Source of the DNA: Gammaproteobacteria bacterium
GTDB lineage: Bacteria; Pseudomonadota; Gammaproteobacteria; Pseudomonadales; Azotimanducaceae_A
Reading direction: 5' to 3'
DNA length: 11,094 nucleotides
Assembly (NCBI GenBank): GCA_026713405.1
Contig: JAPOON010000719.1
Location: 1-11,094 of the forward strand
Both the position numbers and the translations under genes were made by a program. Positions 1 to 5,817 of this stretch are shown in pieces. The notes under the pieces were generated by a model, which was not told where the DNA came from, searched no databases, and saw only the letters and a program-made list of their open reading frames with translations. Positions within the stretch are counted from its first letter, which is position 1. The number at the start of each line of letters is the position of its first letter.

Positions 1-989
1 GCGAGCGCCAGGAGGAACCACAAGAAGAGGATCGGCGTGTTCTGGAAATAGGGCGTAAAGTACTTCCCCGCCGCAGCCACGATCGTCACCAGCGCACCGA
101 TGAGAATGCCGCCCGCCTTGCCGTAACGGCGCGCCAGCATCGGCGTTACCAGCAAGCCGAGAAACATGATCGACAACGTAACCTGGAACCAGGTTCCCAC
201 CAGGTCCGGCCGCTCCAGGTTGTACTTGAAGAAGTAGGGAGCGATTGCCTGGCGCACCGTGAACGAAAGCATGCCGCCGGTGAACATCACGATCACCACG
301 ATCAGCGGCGGGTTGAAAAACACCGCCCTGGCGCTGTCGGCGATTTTCAGCTTCTGCTCCGGCGGCGGCTGAATGCGTTCCCTGGTCATGGCGAACGTGA
401 TCCACAGCAACGCGGTCGCCGCTACGGCGTAGAGCAGCATCGACCACCGGTAGCCCTCGGCTTCGCTGTCGAACCAGCCGACCAGGTCCCAGGTGATGCC
501 CGATACAACCAGGCCGCCCCCGAACGCACAGGCCATGCGAATCGTCGAGAGCACCGTGCGTTCGTCGTGGTCGGAGGTGAGCGAGGCGGTCAGGGCCGAG
601 TACGGAATCGATACCACCGTGTAGGCAATGCCGAACGCGGTATAGGTGATGTAGGCCCACCACAGCTTGCCCAGGTAGTCGAGGACCGGCACCGTGAAGG
701 TAAGAACCGCAAGGGCGGCGAGCGGCAGCGCGCCGAAGAGCAGGTAGGGGCGCAGCCGCCCCCAACGGCTGCGCGTGCGCTCGGCGATGCCGCCCATCAT
801 CGGGTCGGTGACCGCATCGACCAGCCGGGCCACGCCCATCACGCCCGCGGCGGCGGCGGCGCTGAGGCCGAACACGTCGGTATAGAAGTACAGCAGGTAG
901 GTCATCGCGGAGATGAAGTACAGGTTGATGCCGAAATCGGCTATCCCGTAACCCACGCGCTCGGAATTGGAGAGCTTCTCCGGTGCCAC
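1..989 (-). CDS. GPH-family (MelB-type) cation:solute symporter, C-terminus cut by window edge
   Basis: Inner-membrane secondary transporter of the glycoside-pentoside-hexuronide:cation symporter family, which couples Na+ or H+ to uptake of sugars or related solutes. 329 residues are present; the family is usually about 450-480, so roughly the last quarter lies beyond the left edge. The start is GTG at 989, sharing one base with the upstream gene's TAG (TAGTG), which implies translational coupling. Visible family marks: an N-terminal YGIADFGINLYF segment, YLLYFYTDVFGLSA around residues 31-44, DAVTDPMMGG around 58-67, RSRWGRLRPYLL around 73-84, then IPYSALTASL and DERTVLSTIRM. D58 and D62 have the four-residue spacing of the MelB cation-site aspartates (D55 and D59), so ion coupling is probably intact. 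It is co-transcribed with the CaiB-type CoA-transferase, which suggests that its solute feeds CoA activation. The substrate is unknown; sugar specificity should not be assumed. Confidence 0.9.
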   Translation of the reverse strand, partial: MAPEKLSNSERVGYGIADFGINLYFISAMTYLLYFYTDVFGLSAAAAAGVMGVARLVDAVTDPMMGGIAERTRSRWGRLRPYLLFGALPLAALAVLTFTVPVLDYLGKLWWAYITYTAFGIAYTVVSIPYSALTASLTSDHDERTVLSTIRMACAFGGGLVVSGITWDLVGWFDSEAEGYRWSMLLYAVAATALLWITFAMTRERIQPPPEQKLKIADSARAVFFNPPLIVVIVMFTGGMLSFTVRQAIAPYFFKYNLERPDLVGTWFQVTLSIMFLGLLVTPMLARRYGKAGGILIGALVTIVAAAGKYFTPYFQNTPILFLWFLLAL

Positions 990-2173
990 TAAATCACACC
1001 GTCGGCGCGCAACGCCTCGATCTCGTGCCGCCCATACCCCAGTTCATCGAGAATGGCATCGGAGTCGGCCCCTGGGTCGGGCGCCGCCTTTTCGAACTGG
1101 TCCGCCTGCGGAAAGGCGCTCAGGTTTATCGGCGAACGAAGCAGGTTCACATCCCCCAACTCGGGATGCGGCGCCGGTTTGGCCATGCCAAGGTGCTGCG
1201 CGTGTTCGTCCTCGAACGCCTGCCCGATATCGTTGATCGGCCCGCAAGGAACACCGACGTCGTTCAGCTTTCGCACCAGTTCCGCGGTAGTGAAATGCGC
1301 CGTCACCGCTTCGATTTCCGCGTTGAGGGCCTTCTTGCGTTCATCGCGGTCCCGGGGATTCGCGTATTCGGGCCTCTGCAAAAGTTCCCCGGCGTCCAGC
1401 GCCTCGCAAAACCGCTTCCACAGCCGTCCACCGGATGCCGCGATATTCACCAGGCCGTCCTTGCAGCGAAAGGCGCCCATGGGAATCATGTAAGGGTGGT
1501 CGTTGCCCTGCTGTTGGGGCACTTCGCCGTTCATCGTGTAACGCGCTGCCTGGAAGTCGAGCTTGTTCAGCATGGCCTCGAAGAGCGAAGTGTGCACCCA
1601 CTGCCCTTCCCCGGTGCGCTCCCGGTGCAGAAGCGCGAGCAGAATCCCCTGGCCCAGGAACATGCCCGCGGACGTGTCGCTGATGGCGATGCCGACGCGC
1701 CAGGGCCCGGTGTCCGGCGGGCCGGTGATCGACATCAACCCGCTCAAGCCCTGCACGATCTGATCCACTCCGGCACGGCTGCTGTAGGGGCCACTCTGGC
1801 CGAACCCGGAAATGCTGGCGTAGACGATGGCGGGATTGACGGCCTTGACCGACTGGTAATCGACCCCGAGCCGGTGCTTCACATCCGCCTTGAAATTCTC
1901 AACCACCACGTCGGCGCCTTCGGCCAGTCGCATGAACAGTGCGTGGCCCCGCGGGTTCTTCAGGTCGAGGGTGAGGCTGCGCTTGTTGCGGTGCAGGTTC
2001 TGTTCGTCGGGGCCGTGCCGGTTGCCGCCGATACTCTGGCCCCGCGGCCCCGCACCGGACGGCATCTCGATCTTGACGACGTCTGCGCCCCAATCGGCAA
2101 GCAGGCGCACGGCCGAGGGCCCTGCCCTGGCGTGGGTGAGGTCAAGAACCCGGATATGCTCCAGCGGGCCCAC
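989..2173 (-). CDS. Type III CoA-transferase, CaiB/BaiF family
   Basis: Cytoplasmic family III CoA-transferase, 394 aa, the normal size for the formyl-CoA transferase/CaiB/BaiF group. It moves CoA from one acyl-CoA to a free carboxylic acid through an aspartyl-CoA thioester. The N-terminus carries the usual VLDLTHARAGP opening, then ADWGADVVKIE (26-36), NKRSLTLDLKNPRG (63-76), a VVVENFK stretch (89-95) and ASISGFGQSGPY (119-130). D166 in GIAISDTSAGM is at the position of the catalytic aspartate (D169 in Oxalobacter formyl-CoA transferase). The C-terminal part has GVPCGPI and a small-domain ending. The start is GTG at 2173, chosen because AGGAG lies six bases upstream (2180-2184). It is first in an operon with the GPH symporter. 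The family does not tell the acid used: oxalate, carnitine, bile acid, mesaconate and aromatic-derived acids all occur. Confidence 0.93.
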   Translation of the reverse strand: MGPLEHIRVLDLTHARAGPSAVRLLADWGADVVKIEMPSGAGPRGQSIGGNRHGPDEQNLHRNKRSLTLDLKNPRGHALFMRLAEGADVVVENFKADVKHRLGVDYQSVKAVNPAIVYASISGFGQSGPYSSRAGVDQIVQGLSGLMSITGPPDTGPWRVGIAISDTSAGMFLGQGILLALLHRERTGEGQWVHTSLFEAMLNKLDFQAARYTMNGEVPQQQGNDHPYMIPMGAFRCKDGLVNIAASGGRLWKRFCEALDAGELLQRPEYANPRDRDERKKALNAEIEAVTAHFTTAELVRKLNDVGVPCGPINDIGQAFEDEHAQHLGMAKPAPHPELGDVNLLRSPINLSAFPQADQFEKAAPDPGADSDAILDELGYGRHEIEALRADGVI

Positions 2174-2179
2174 TCAATG

Positions 2180-2184
2180 CTCCT
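2180..2184 (-). promoter_or_regulatory. Ribosome binding site deciding the GTG start of the CaiB-type gene
   Basis: On the minus strand AGGAG is followed by six bases and then GTG at 2173. The match and spacing are good, and they support GTG over any other in-frame codon. Confidence 0.75.
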
Positions 2185-2196
2185 GAAGAGTCAGCG

Positions 2197-2218
2197 CACC
2201 GCTTGTACCACAGCGGTG
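2197..2218. promoter_or_regulatory. Candidate operator: 7-bp inverted repeat over the -10
   Basis: CACCGCT (2197-2203) and AGCGGTG (2212-2218) form a perfect inverted repeat with an eight-base centre. The 22-bp site covers the -10 hexamer and part of the spacer of the proposed promoter, where a repressor would block RNA polymerase. No regulator gene is visible beside it. It could instead be a weak RNA hairpin, although the predicted transcript starts only at its downstream edge. Confidence 0.4.
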
Positions 2219-2230
2219 AATCCCTGACAA
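2202..2230 (-). promoter_or_regulatory. Sigma70-type promoter for the CaiB-type/GPH operon
   Basis: On the minus strand TTGTCA (2225-2230; five of six against TTGACA) is separated by exactly 17 bases from TACAAG (2202-2207; four of six against TATAAT). The first bases of the -35 lie within the T-run of the terminator of the preceding receptor gene, so the receptor's end and the next operon's promoter are packed together. Transcription would begin near 2195, giving a short leader before the AGGAG/GTG start. Read by eye; not tested. Confidence 0.5.
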
Positions 2231-2259
2231 AAAGGGGCCGGCAGTTGCCTGCCGGCCCC
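2229..2259 (-). terminator. Intrinsic terminator of the TonB-dependent receptor gene
   Basis: A perfect 11-bp GC-rich stem (2234-2244 with 2249-2259), a four-base loop and, on the minus strand, five Ts (2229-2233) directly after the stem. It lies about 40 bases past the receptor stop codon. This is a classic rho-independent terminator in the minus direction. It separates the receptor from the downstream CaiB-type/GPH operon. Confidence 0.88.
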
Positions 2260-2301
2260 GAATGAAAGGCATTTGCGCCCGGCCGGGCGCCGCGTGCGCC
2301 G

Positions 2302-4629
2302 TTACAGGTTCCAGGCCACCTCGACGCCCCACATGCGCGGCGGGCTGACGTTCCGGTAATCGAACAGCGGCGGCACGATGGTGCGTGAAACCACGTAGAT
2401 CTCATCGGTCATGTTGATGCCGAAGACGCTTAGGCGATACCGGTCGCCGGGCGACTCGTAGTTGATGCTGGCATTCAGCAGTTCCACGGAAGTGCGGTGG
2501 CTGAGTTCCAGGTGATCCGTGAACAGATCGTCGACGTAGCTGTAGGAGGCATTCAGCACCACTACCCCGCCGTTGGCCAGGCTGTGGGTATAGGTGCCGG
2601 TGACCGCAGCGTTGAATTTGGGCGCAAGCTGGATGTCGAAACGGGAGTTGTCCTCGTCGACAATGTAGGCATCCGGGCCGTCGGGATACTCGATGGCGAG
2701 CACGACATCCCCGCCGCAGTCGGAGGTGGGGGGCGTGTCGTAGAGCTGCGCGCCGTTGATGTCGGCACAGAACTTCTTGTATTTCGTGTCGAGAATGCCT
2801 GCCATCACGTCGAGCCGGAAGGAAGGCGTCAACCAGGCGGAAACCTCCAGTTCGATGCCCTTCATCTCCGCCTTGGCGGCGTTGTCGGTCACCGTCTCCT
2901 GGGGATTGGTGGCGCCCGGCGGCAGGGGTACGAGGCGCGTGCGCTGCAGGCCCTTGATCTGGGTCAGGAACAGCGCCACGTTGGTGCGCACCCGGTTGTC
3001 GGCCAGGTCGGCCTTGAAGCCGAGCTCGTAGCCATCCACCTTCTCCGGGTCAAAACTCCGGTTGCAGGTGGCCGCCTGGCCGCAGCGGCCGTTGAATCCG
3101 CCGCTCTTGAAGCCCCGCTGGTAGGTGGCGTAGGTCATGACATCCGGGGTGATCTGGTAGCGCAACCCGAATTTCGGGCCCGCATCCTCCCAGGAGCGGG
3201 AGTAGTCCTGCCGCGGGCCCGTGTTGGGGTACACGGCGAAGGTCTGCTGGTAGAAGTCTTTCTTCTCGTCGGTGTAGCGCCCGCCCACGGTCACCGTCAA
3301 CTGGTCGGTGATGTCGTAGTTCACCTCGCCGAACACTGACCAGGCATCGTGCTCCTGGCCGGTAATGCTGTACAGGGGAATCACGAAAGCGTTGGGATTG
3401 GGGGGCGAGAGCCGGTCGGAGCCGATGCCGGTGCGCCGTTCGAGGTCGTACTCCTGGTGCAGGTAGAACACGCCGGCGATGAAGTCGAAGCGGTCAAAGG
3501 CCGTCGAGGCGAAGCGCAGCTCGGTGGAGTACTGCTGGTGCGGCTGGCGCCGGTCCACCAGGAACATGTCGTAGGCGCCCACGCCGTCCGCATCGTATAC
3601 CCAGGTCTCGTCGGTATCGCGGAAGTTGCTGAGCCAGGTAAAGGTGCCCCGGTCGAGTTCCCAGTTGAACTCCTTGGTGACGGAGAAGATGTCGATGTCC
3701 ACGAAGCCGGGTTCGATGACATCGGCATCGAAATCGTCGTGCTTGTCGGCCTCGCCGAAGGGAACGCCGCAGTAGCCGTGGTTGCTGCAAAGCGAGCGGT
3801 TCGGGCCGGAATAGTTCTTCTGCGGCCGCACGTGCGACTTGTCCTGGTGCCACTCGCCGATGAAGGTGAGGTCCATGGCGTCGCTCAGGATGAATTGGAT
3901 CGACGGTCGCAACGTGAGCTTGTCGTCCTTGCCGATATCGCGCGCGGAATCGTTGGCGGTTACCGCGCTCTTGTAGAAACCGTCCGAGTTCAGCGAATAG
4001 CCCGCCAGGCGCGCATTCACCTTGCCCTCCACGAGCGGCAGGTTGATGGCGGCGCGCACGTCGGTGCGGCCGTAGTTGCCCACCGTGACCTTGCCCGACA
4101 TCTCGAACTCGTCGGTGGGCCGCCTGGTGCGCAGCTGAATCGCCCCGGAGGCGGTGTTCCTGCCGAACAGGGTGCCCTGGGGCCCGCGCAGCACCTCGAG
4201 CTGCTCCACATCGAACATGTCGAGGTTGTTCATCACCGGGCGGGTGTAGTAGATGCCATCGACCATGATGGCCACCGGCGGGTCGAGGGTGGAATCCACT
4301 TCCACCAGGGCGTAGCCGCGCACGGAGGCGGCCAGCACGCTGCTCAGGATGCCGTTGTTGATGGTGACGTTCGGGGCCGGGAAGGGCATGGCGGCAAGGT
4401 TCGCCGCGAAGGTGAGGTCGAGCTGCTCTGCGGTAATTACGGAAACCGCCACCGGCGTCTCCTGCAGCGGTTCCTCCCGCTTGCGGGCGGTGCTGACCAC
4501 CTCTTCAAGGACTCCGTAGCGGGCCTCGACATCGTCCACCTCGGCAACCGCCGACGTTTGCGGGCCCAGCACCAGGGCCGTGAACAAGCAAAAAGTAGCG
4601 GAAACGCTGCCAATAGAATTGGTTTTCAA
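2302..4629 (-). CDS. TonB-dependent outer-membrane receptor
   Basis: Outer-membrane active transporter, 775 aa from the chosen start. Residues 1-29 form a signal peptide (basic start, hydrophobic CLFTALVLG, AVA then E30). A TonB-box-like LEEVVSTARKRE follows (41-52). The plug domain (about 55-170) has TPVAVSVITAEQL, VDGIYYTRPVMNN and the signature QLEVLRGPQGTLFGRNTASG (143-162). The remainder is a beta barrel, with GFKSGGFNGR at about 506-515 and a last strand MWGVEVAWNL. Three close Cys pairs (281/287, 516/522, 621/638) probably form disulfides in outside loops. The final residue is Leu, not the usual Phe/Trp. Start: a longer frame opens at TTG 4659, but TTG 4629 has GGGGAG six bases upstream and gives a better signal peptide. 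It has its own promoter and terminator. The broad family imports siderophores, B12, sugars, nickel or lipophilic compounds; the setting favours a catabolic substrate, but this is inference. Confidence 0.95.
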   Translation of the reverse strand: MKTNSIGSVSATFCLFTALVLGPQTSAVAEVDDVEARYGVLEEVVSTARKREEPLQETPVAVSVITAEQLDLTFAANLAAMPFPAPNVTINNGILSSVLAASVRGYALVEVDSTLDPPVAIMVDGIYYTRPVMNNLDMFDVEQLEVLRGPQGTLFGRNTASGAIQLRTRRPTDEFEMSGKVTVGNYGRTDVRAAINLPLVEGKVNARLAGYSLNSDGFYKSAVTANDSARDIGKDDKLTLRPSIQFILSDAMDLTFIGEWHQDKSHVRPQKNYSGPNRSLCSNHGYCGVPFGEADKHDDFDADVIEPGFVDIDIFSVTKEFNWELDRGTFTWLSNFRDTDETWVYDADGVGAYDMFLVDRRQPHQQYSTELRFASTAFDRFDFIAGVFYLHQEYDLERRTGIGSDRLSPPNPNAFVIPLYSITGQEHDAWSVFGEVNYDITDQLTVTVGGRYTDEKKDFYQQTFAVYPNTGPRQDYSRSWEDAGPKFGLRYQITPDVMTYATYQRGFKSGGFNGRCGQAATCNRSFDPEKVDGYELGFKADLADNRVRTNVALFLTQIKGLQRTRLVPLPPGATNPQETVTDNAAKAEMKGIELEVSAWLTPSFRLDVMAGILDTKYKKFCADINGAQLYDTPPTSDCGGDVVLAIEYPDGPDAYIVDEDNSRFDIQLAPKFNAAVTGTYTHSLANGGVVVLNASYSYVDDLFTDHLELSHRTSVELLNASINYESPGDRYRLSVFGINMTDEIYVVSRTIVPPLFDYRNVSPPRMWGVEVAWNL

Positions 4630-4635
4630 TGGATT

Positions 4636-4641
4636 CTCCCC
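4636..4641 (-). promoter_or_regulatory. Ribosome binding site deciding the TTG start of the receptor
   Basis: GGGGAG on the minus strand lies six bases before TTG at 4629. The upstream in-frame TTG at 4659 lacks a comparable site and would put ten polar residues ahead of the basic end of the signal peptide. Confidence 0.7.
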
Positions 4642-4668
4642 ATGGTTGTTCGCAATCAAGCGGCCAGC

Positions 4669-4682
4669 GAACCAAGCGGTTC
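4669..4682 (-). promoter_or_regulatory. Small hairpin in the receptor 5' leader
   Basis: GAACC and GGTTC pair perfectly around a four-base loop (4669-4673 with 4678-4682), about 40 bases before the receptor start and within its predicted leader. It could tune mRNA stability or translation, or be chance. It has no T-run, so it is not a terminator. Confidence 0.3.
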
Positions 4683-4727
4683 ACTGGACTATCCGCCACC
4701 CGACAGTGCGCAAAAGCGGCGGCGAAT

Positions 4728-4754
4728 ACTATAACACGCATCTATTTTGTACAA
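4728..4754 (-). promoter_or_regulatory. Extended -10 promoter for the TonB-dependent receptor
   Basis: On the minus strand TGT (4734-4736) directly precedes TATAGT (4728-4733; five of six), which matches the extended -10 pattern TGnTATAAT. A weak -35, TTGTAC (4749-4754), lies only 15 bases upstream, which an extended -10 can tolerate. It would give a leader of about 90 bases. An inverted repeat ACACGC/GCGTGT (4734-4739 and 4755-4760) brackets the spacer and could be a repressor site. The area is also richer in A+T than the genes on either side. Confidence 0.45.
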
Positions 4755-4879
4755 GCGTGTGTGCGGACGTAAAGGGACAACACCGGGATTGAAACAGTAC
4801 AGGAACTCCACCCGGCGGGCGTATTCCAGGACGTTGTTGCGGTGGTTGCTCAAACCGATCAAATTTCAATCGTGATCTC

Positions 4880-4908
4880 ATGTCACGGTCGATTTCTTTC
4901 GCTATGCT
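4880..4908 (+). promoter_or_regulatory. Candidate promoter for the type I CoA-transferase genes
   Basis: ATGTCA (4880-4885; four of six against TTGACA), a 17-base spacer and TATGCT (4903-4908; four of six against TATAAT). Transcription would begin near 4915, giving a leader of some 180-240 bases before the CoA-transferase A subunit, within which the possible TetR remnant lies. Moderate match only. Confidence 0.35.
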
Positions 4909-4922
4909 AAGGCCCTGTATGC

Positions 4923-4938
4923 ATCAAGTTCTCTTGAT
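4923..4938. promoter_or_regulatory. Candidate operator: 16-bp palindrome downstream of the plus-strand promoter
   Basis: ATCAAG and CTTGAT form a perfect 6-bp inverted repeat with a four-base centre. It would span about +8 to +23 of the predicted plus-strand transcript, where a bound repressor could block elongation or initiation. The regulator is unknown; TetR- and IclR-type proteins commonly control such catabolic genes. Confidence 0.35.
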
Positions 4939-4940
4939 CA

Positions 4941-5060
4941 TTGACGAACGCCGGGAGCGGGCACTAGGTCTCGCCGCCCAGCGGCGGCGCTACTCGTGCG
5001 CGGGTGCTTCGGGCGGCTTGCGCGGCGATCTCCGAACAGGGCATCGACGCCGCGAATAAA
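4941..5060 (+). pseudogene. Possible remnant of a TetR-type regulator N-terminus
   Basis: One reading frame from TTG 4941 gives a short polar stretch, a TAG at 4965, and then a segment containing TRARVLRAACAAISEQGIDA (about 4992-5051). Its pattern (R-x-x-[VIL]-L-x-A-A, then a Gly about ten residues on) resembles the first helix of TetR-family DNA-binding domains. The helix-turn-helix that should follow is absent: the frame runs into unrelated residues and then into the other-frame coding sequence of the CoA-transferase A subunit. If real, the gene has lost almost everything to a deletion, and an in-frame stop also interrupts it. The match is short and read by eye, so it may be chance. Confidence 0.25.
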
Positions 5061-5157
5061 ACCGCTCGGCGGCCTTCTCAACTGACGGTCACGGCTCATC
5101 GACAAGACACTGGGTTCACTGGCTGAAGCTGTCGCGGACATTCCCGACGGCGCCATT

Positions 5158-5817
5158 TTGATGATCGGCGGTTTCGGCGGCGCCGGCGCGCCGCTTGAAT
5201 TGATCCATGCGCTGATCGACCGTTTTCGTAAAACCGGCGCGCCCGGGGCCCTGACCGTCATCAACAACAACGCCGGAAACGGCAGCATTGGAATTGCAGC
5301 GTTGATCCGCGCCGGCATGGTCGCAAAAATGATCTGCTCGTTTCCGCGCTCATCGAATGCCGATGTCTTCATCGAAACGTACCGCGCAGGGGCGATCGAC
5401 CTGGAACTGGTTCCCCAGGGCACGCTGGCAGAGCGCATTCGCGCCGCGGGCGCCGGCATACCGGCTTTCTACACGCCAACCTCTTATGGCACCGAACTCG
5501 CCGCGGGCAAACCGGTCGAGGAGTTCGACGGCAGGATGTATGTGCGCGAGCAGTGGCTCAAGGCCGACCATGCGATTATCAAGGGGCATCGCGGCGACAC
5601 CTTCGGCAACCTGACCTATCGCCTGGCAGCCCGCAATTTCAGTCCGCTGATGGCGATGGCTGCAAAGCGCACGGTCGCACAGGTGAGCGAATTGACGTCG
5701 CCCGGCGCCATCGATCCCGAAGCCGTCGTCACTCCGGGCATTTTCGTCGACGGGGTCGTGGAAGTCGCCGAACCGCAACAGGAAGAAGCGCTGGTGCGCG
5801 CAGGGGTGGTCTACTGA
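5158..5817 (+). CDS. 3-oxoacid CoA-transferase subunit A, 3-oxoadipate (PcaI)-like; start unresolved
   Basis: Alpha subunit of a type I CoA-transferase, which moves CoA from succinyl-CoA to a 3-oxoacid, classically 3-oxoadipate in the beta-ketoadipate pathway. Visible: MIGGFGGAGAPLELI, the glycine-rich CoA-binding opening; INNNAGNGSIGIAALI; CSFPRSSNADVF, closer to PcaI than to AtoD/ScoA as I recall them; ELVPQGTLAERIRAAGAG; FYTPTSYGTELAAGK; GDTFGNLTYRLAARNF; and a VTPGIFVDGVVEV ending. The given start (TTG 5158, or ATG 5161) yields only 219 aa and has no ribosome site. The same frame is open from 5086. Codons 5098-5157 encode IDKTLGSLAEA... up to IPDGAI, which matches the family N-terminus (PcaI begins MIDK). 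The Met position, however, is CTC at 5095-5097, and there is no ATG, GTG or TTG before 5158. Either a non-standard start (ATC, CTG) is used, or the protein is truncated, or the 5' end is damaged. The stop overlaps the B subunit's ATG by one base. Confidence 0.85.
   Translation: MMIGGFGGAGAPLELIHALIDRFRKTGAPGALTVINNNAGNGSIGIAALIRAGMVAKMICSFPRSSNADVFIETYRAGAIDLELVPQGTLAERIRAAGAGIPAFYTPTSYGTELAAGKPVEEFDGRMYVREQWLKADHAIIKGHRGDTFGNLTYRLAARNFSPLMAMAAKRTVAQVSELTSPGAIDPEAVVTPGIFVDGVVEVAEPQQEEALVRAGVVY

Larger units (their letters stand above)
4630..5157. other. Divergent intergenic region between receptor and CoA-transferase genes
   Basis: 528 bases with no intact gene. From the left it holds the receptor leader and promoter (to about 4760). 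Then comes a stretch, 4770-4870, open on both strands for a few dozen codons but with no recognisable protein. A plus-strand promoter and palindrome follow (4880-4938), then a possible TetR-type remnant (4941-5060), and finally 5098-5157, which encodes the conserved first 20 or so residues of the CoA-transferase A subunit without a usual start codon. GATCA (4857-4861) and TGATC (4873-4877) form a further inverted repeat just upstream of the plus-strand promoter. Confidence 0.6.

Noticed and set aside
567..992. 141-codon plus-strand open frame near the left edge
   Set aside because: Antisense shadow of the partial GPH symporter, whose motifs are unmistakable on the minus strand.
983..2227. 414-codon plus-strand open frame across the CaiB-type gene
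   Set aside because: Shadow of the CoA-transferase, whose minus-strand frame has a ribosome site, catalytic Asp and whole-length family similarity.
3349..4734. 461-codon open frame on the plus strand across the receptor gene
   Set aside because: Antisense shadow of the TonB-dependent receptor in GC-rich DNA. Its product is a Val/Gly/His/Arg-rich string with no domain, while the minus strand has full family motifs.
4780..4796. GTTTCAATCCC on the minus strand, reminiscent of CRISPR repeat ends
   Set aside because: It occurs once, with no second repeat or regular spacing nearby, so there is no array.
4788..4875. Short minus-strand frame (LSNHRNNVLEYARRVEFLY...) and its plus-strand counterpart as a gene fragment
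   Set aside because: Codon use looks coding-like, but the stretch is under 30 convincing residues, has no start or ribosome site, and matches no family I can name.
4919..5059. 46-codon open frame from ATG 4919 on the plus strand as a small gene
   Set aside because: No ribosome site, Arg-rich product without recognisable features, and it lies in the leader where other frames show more meaningful similarity.
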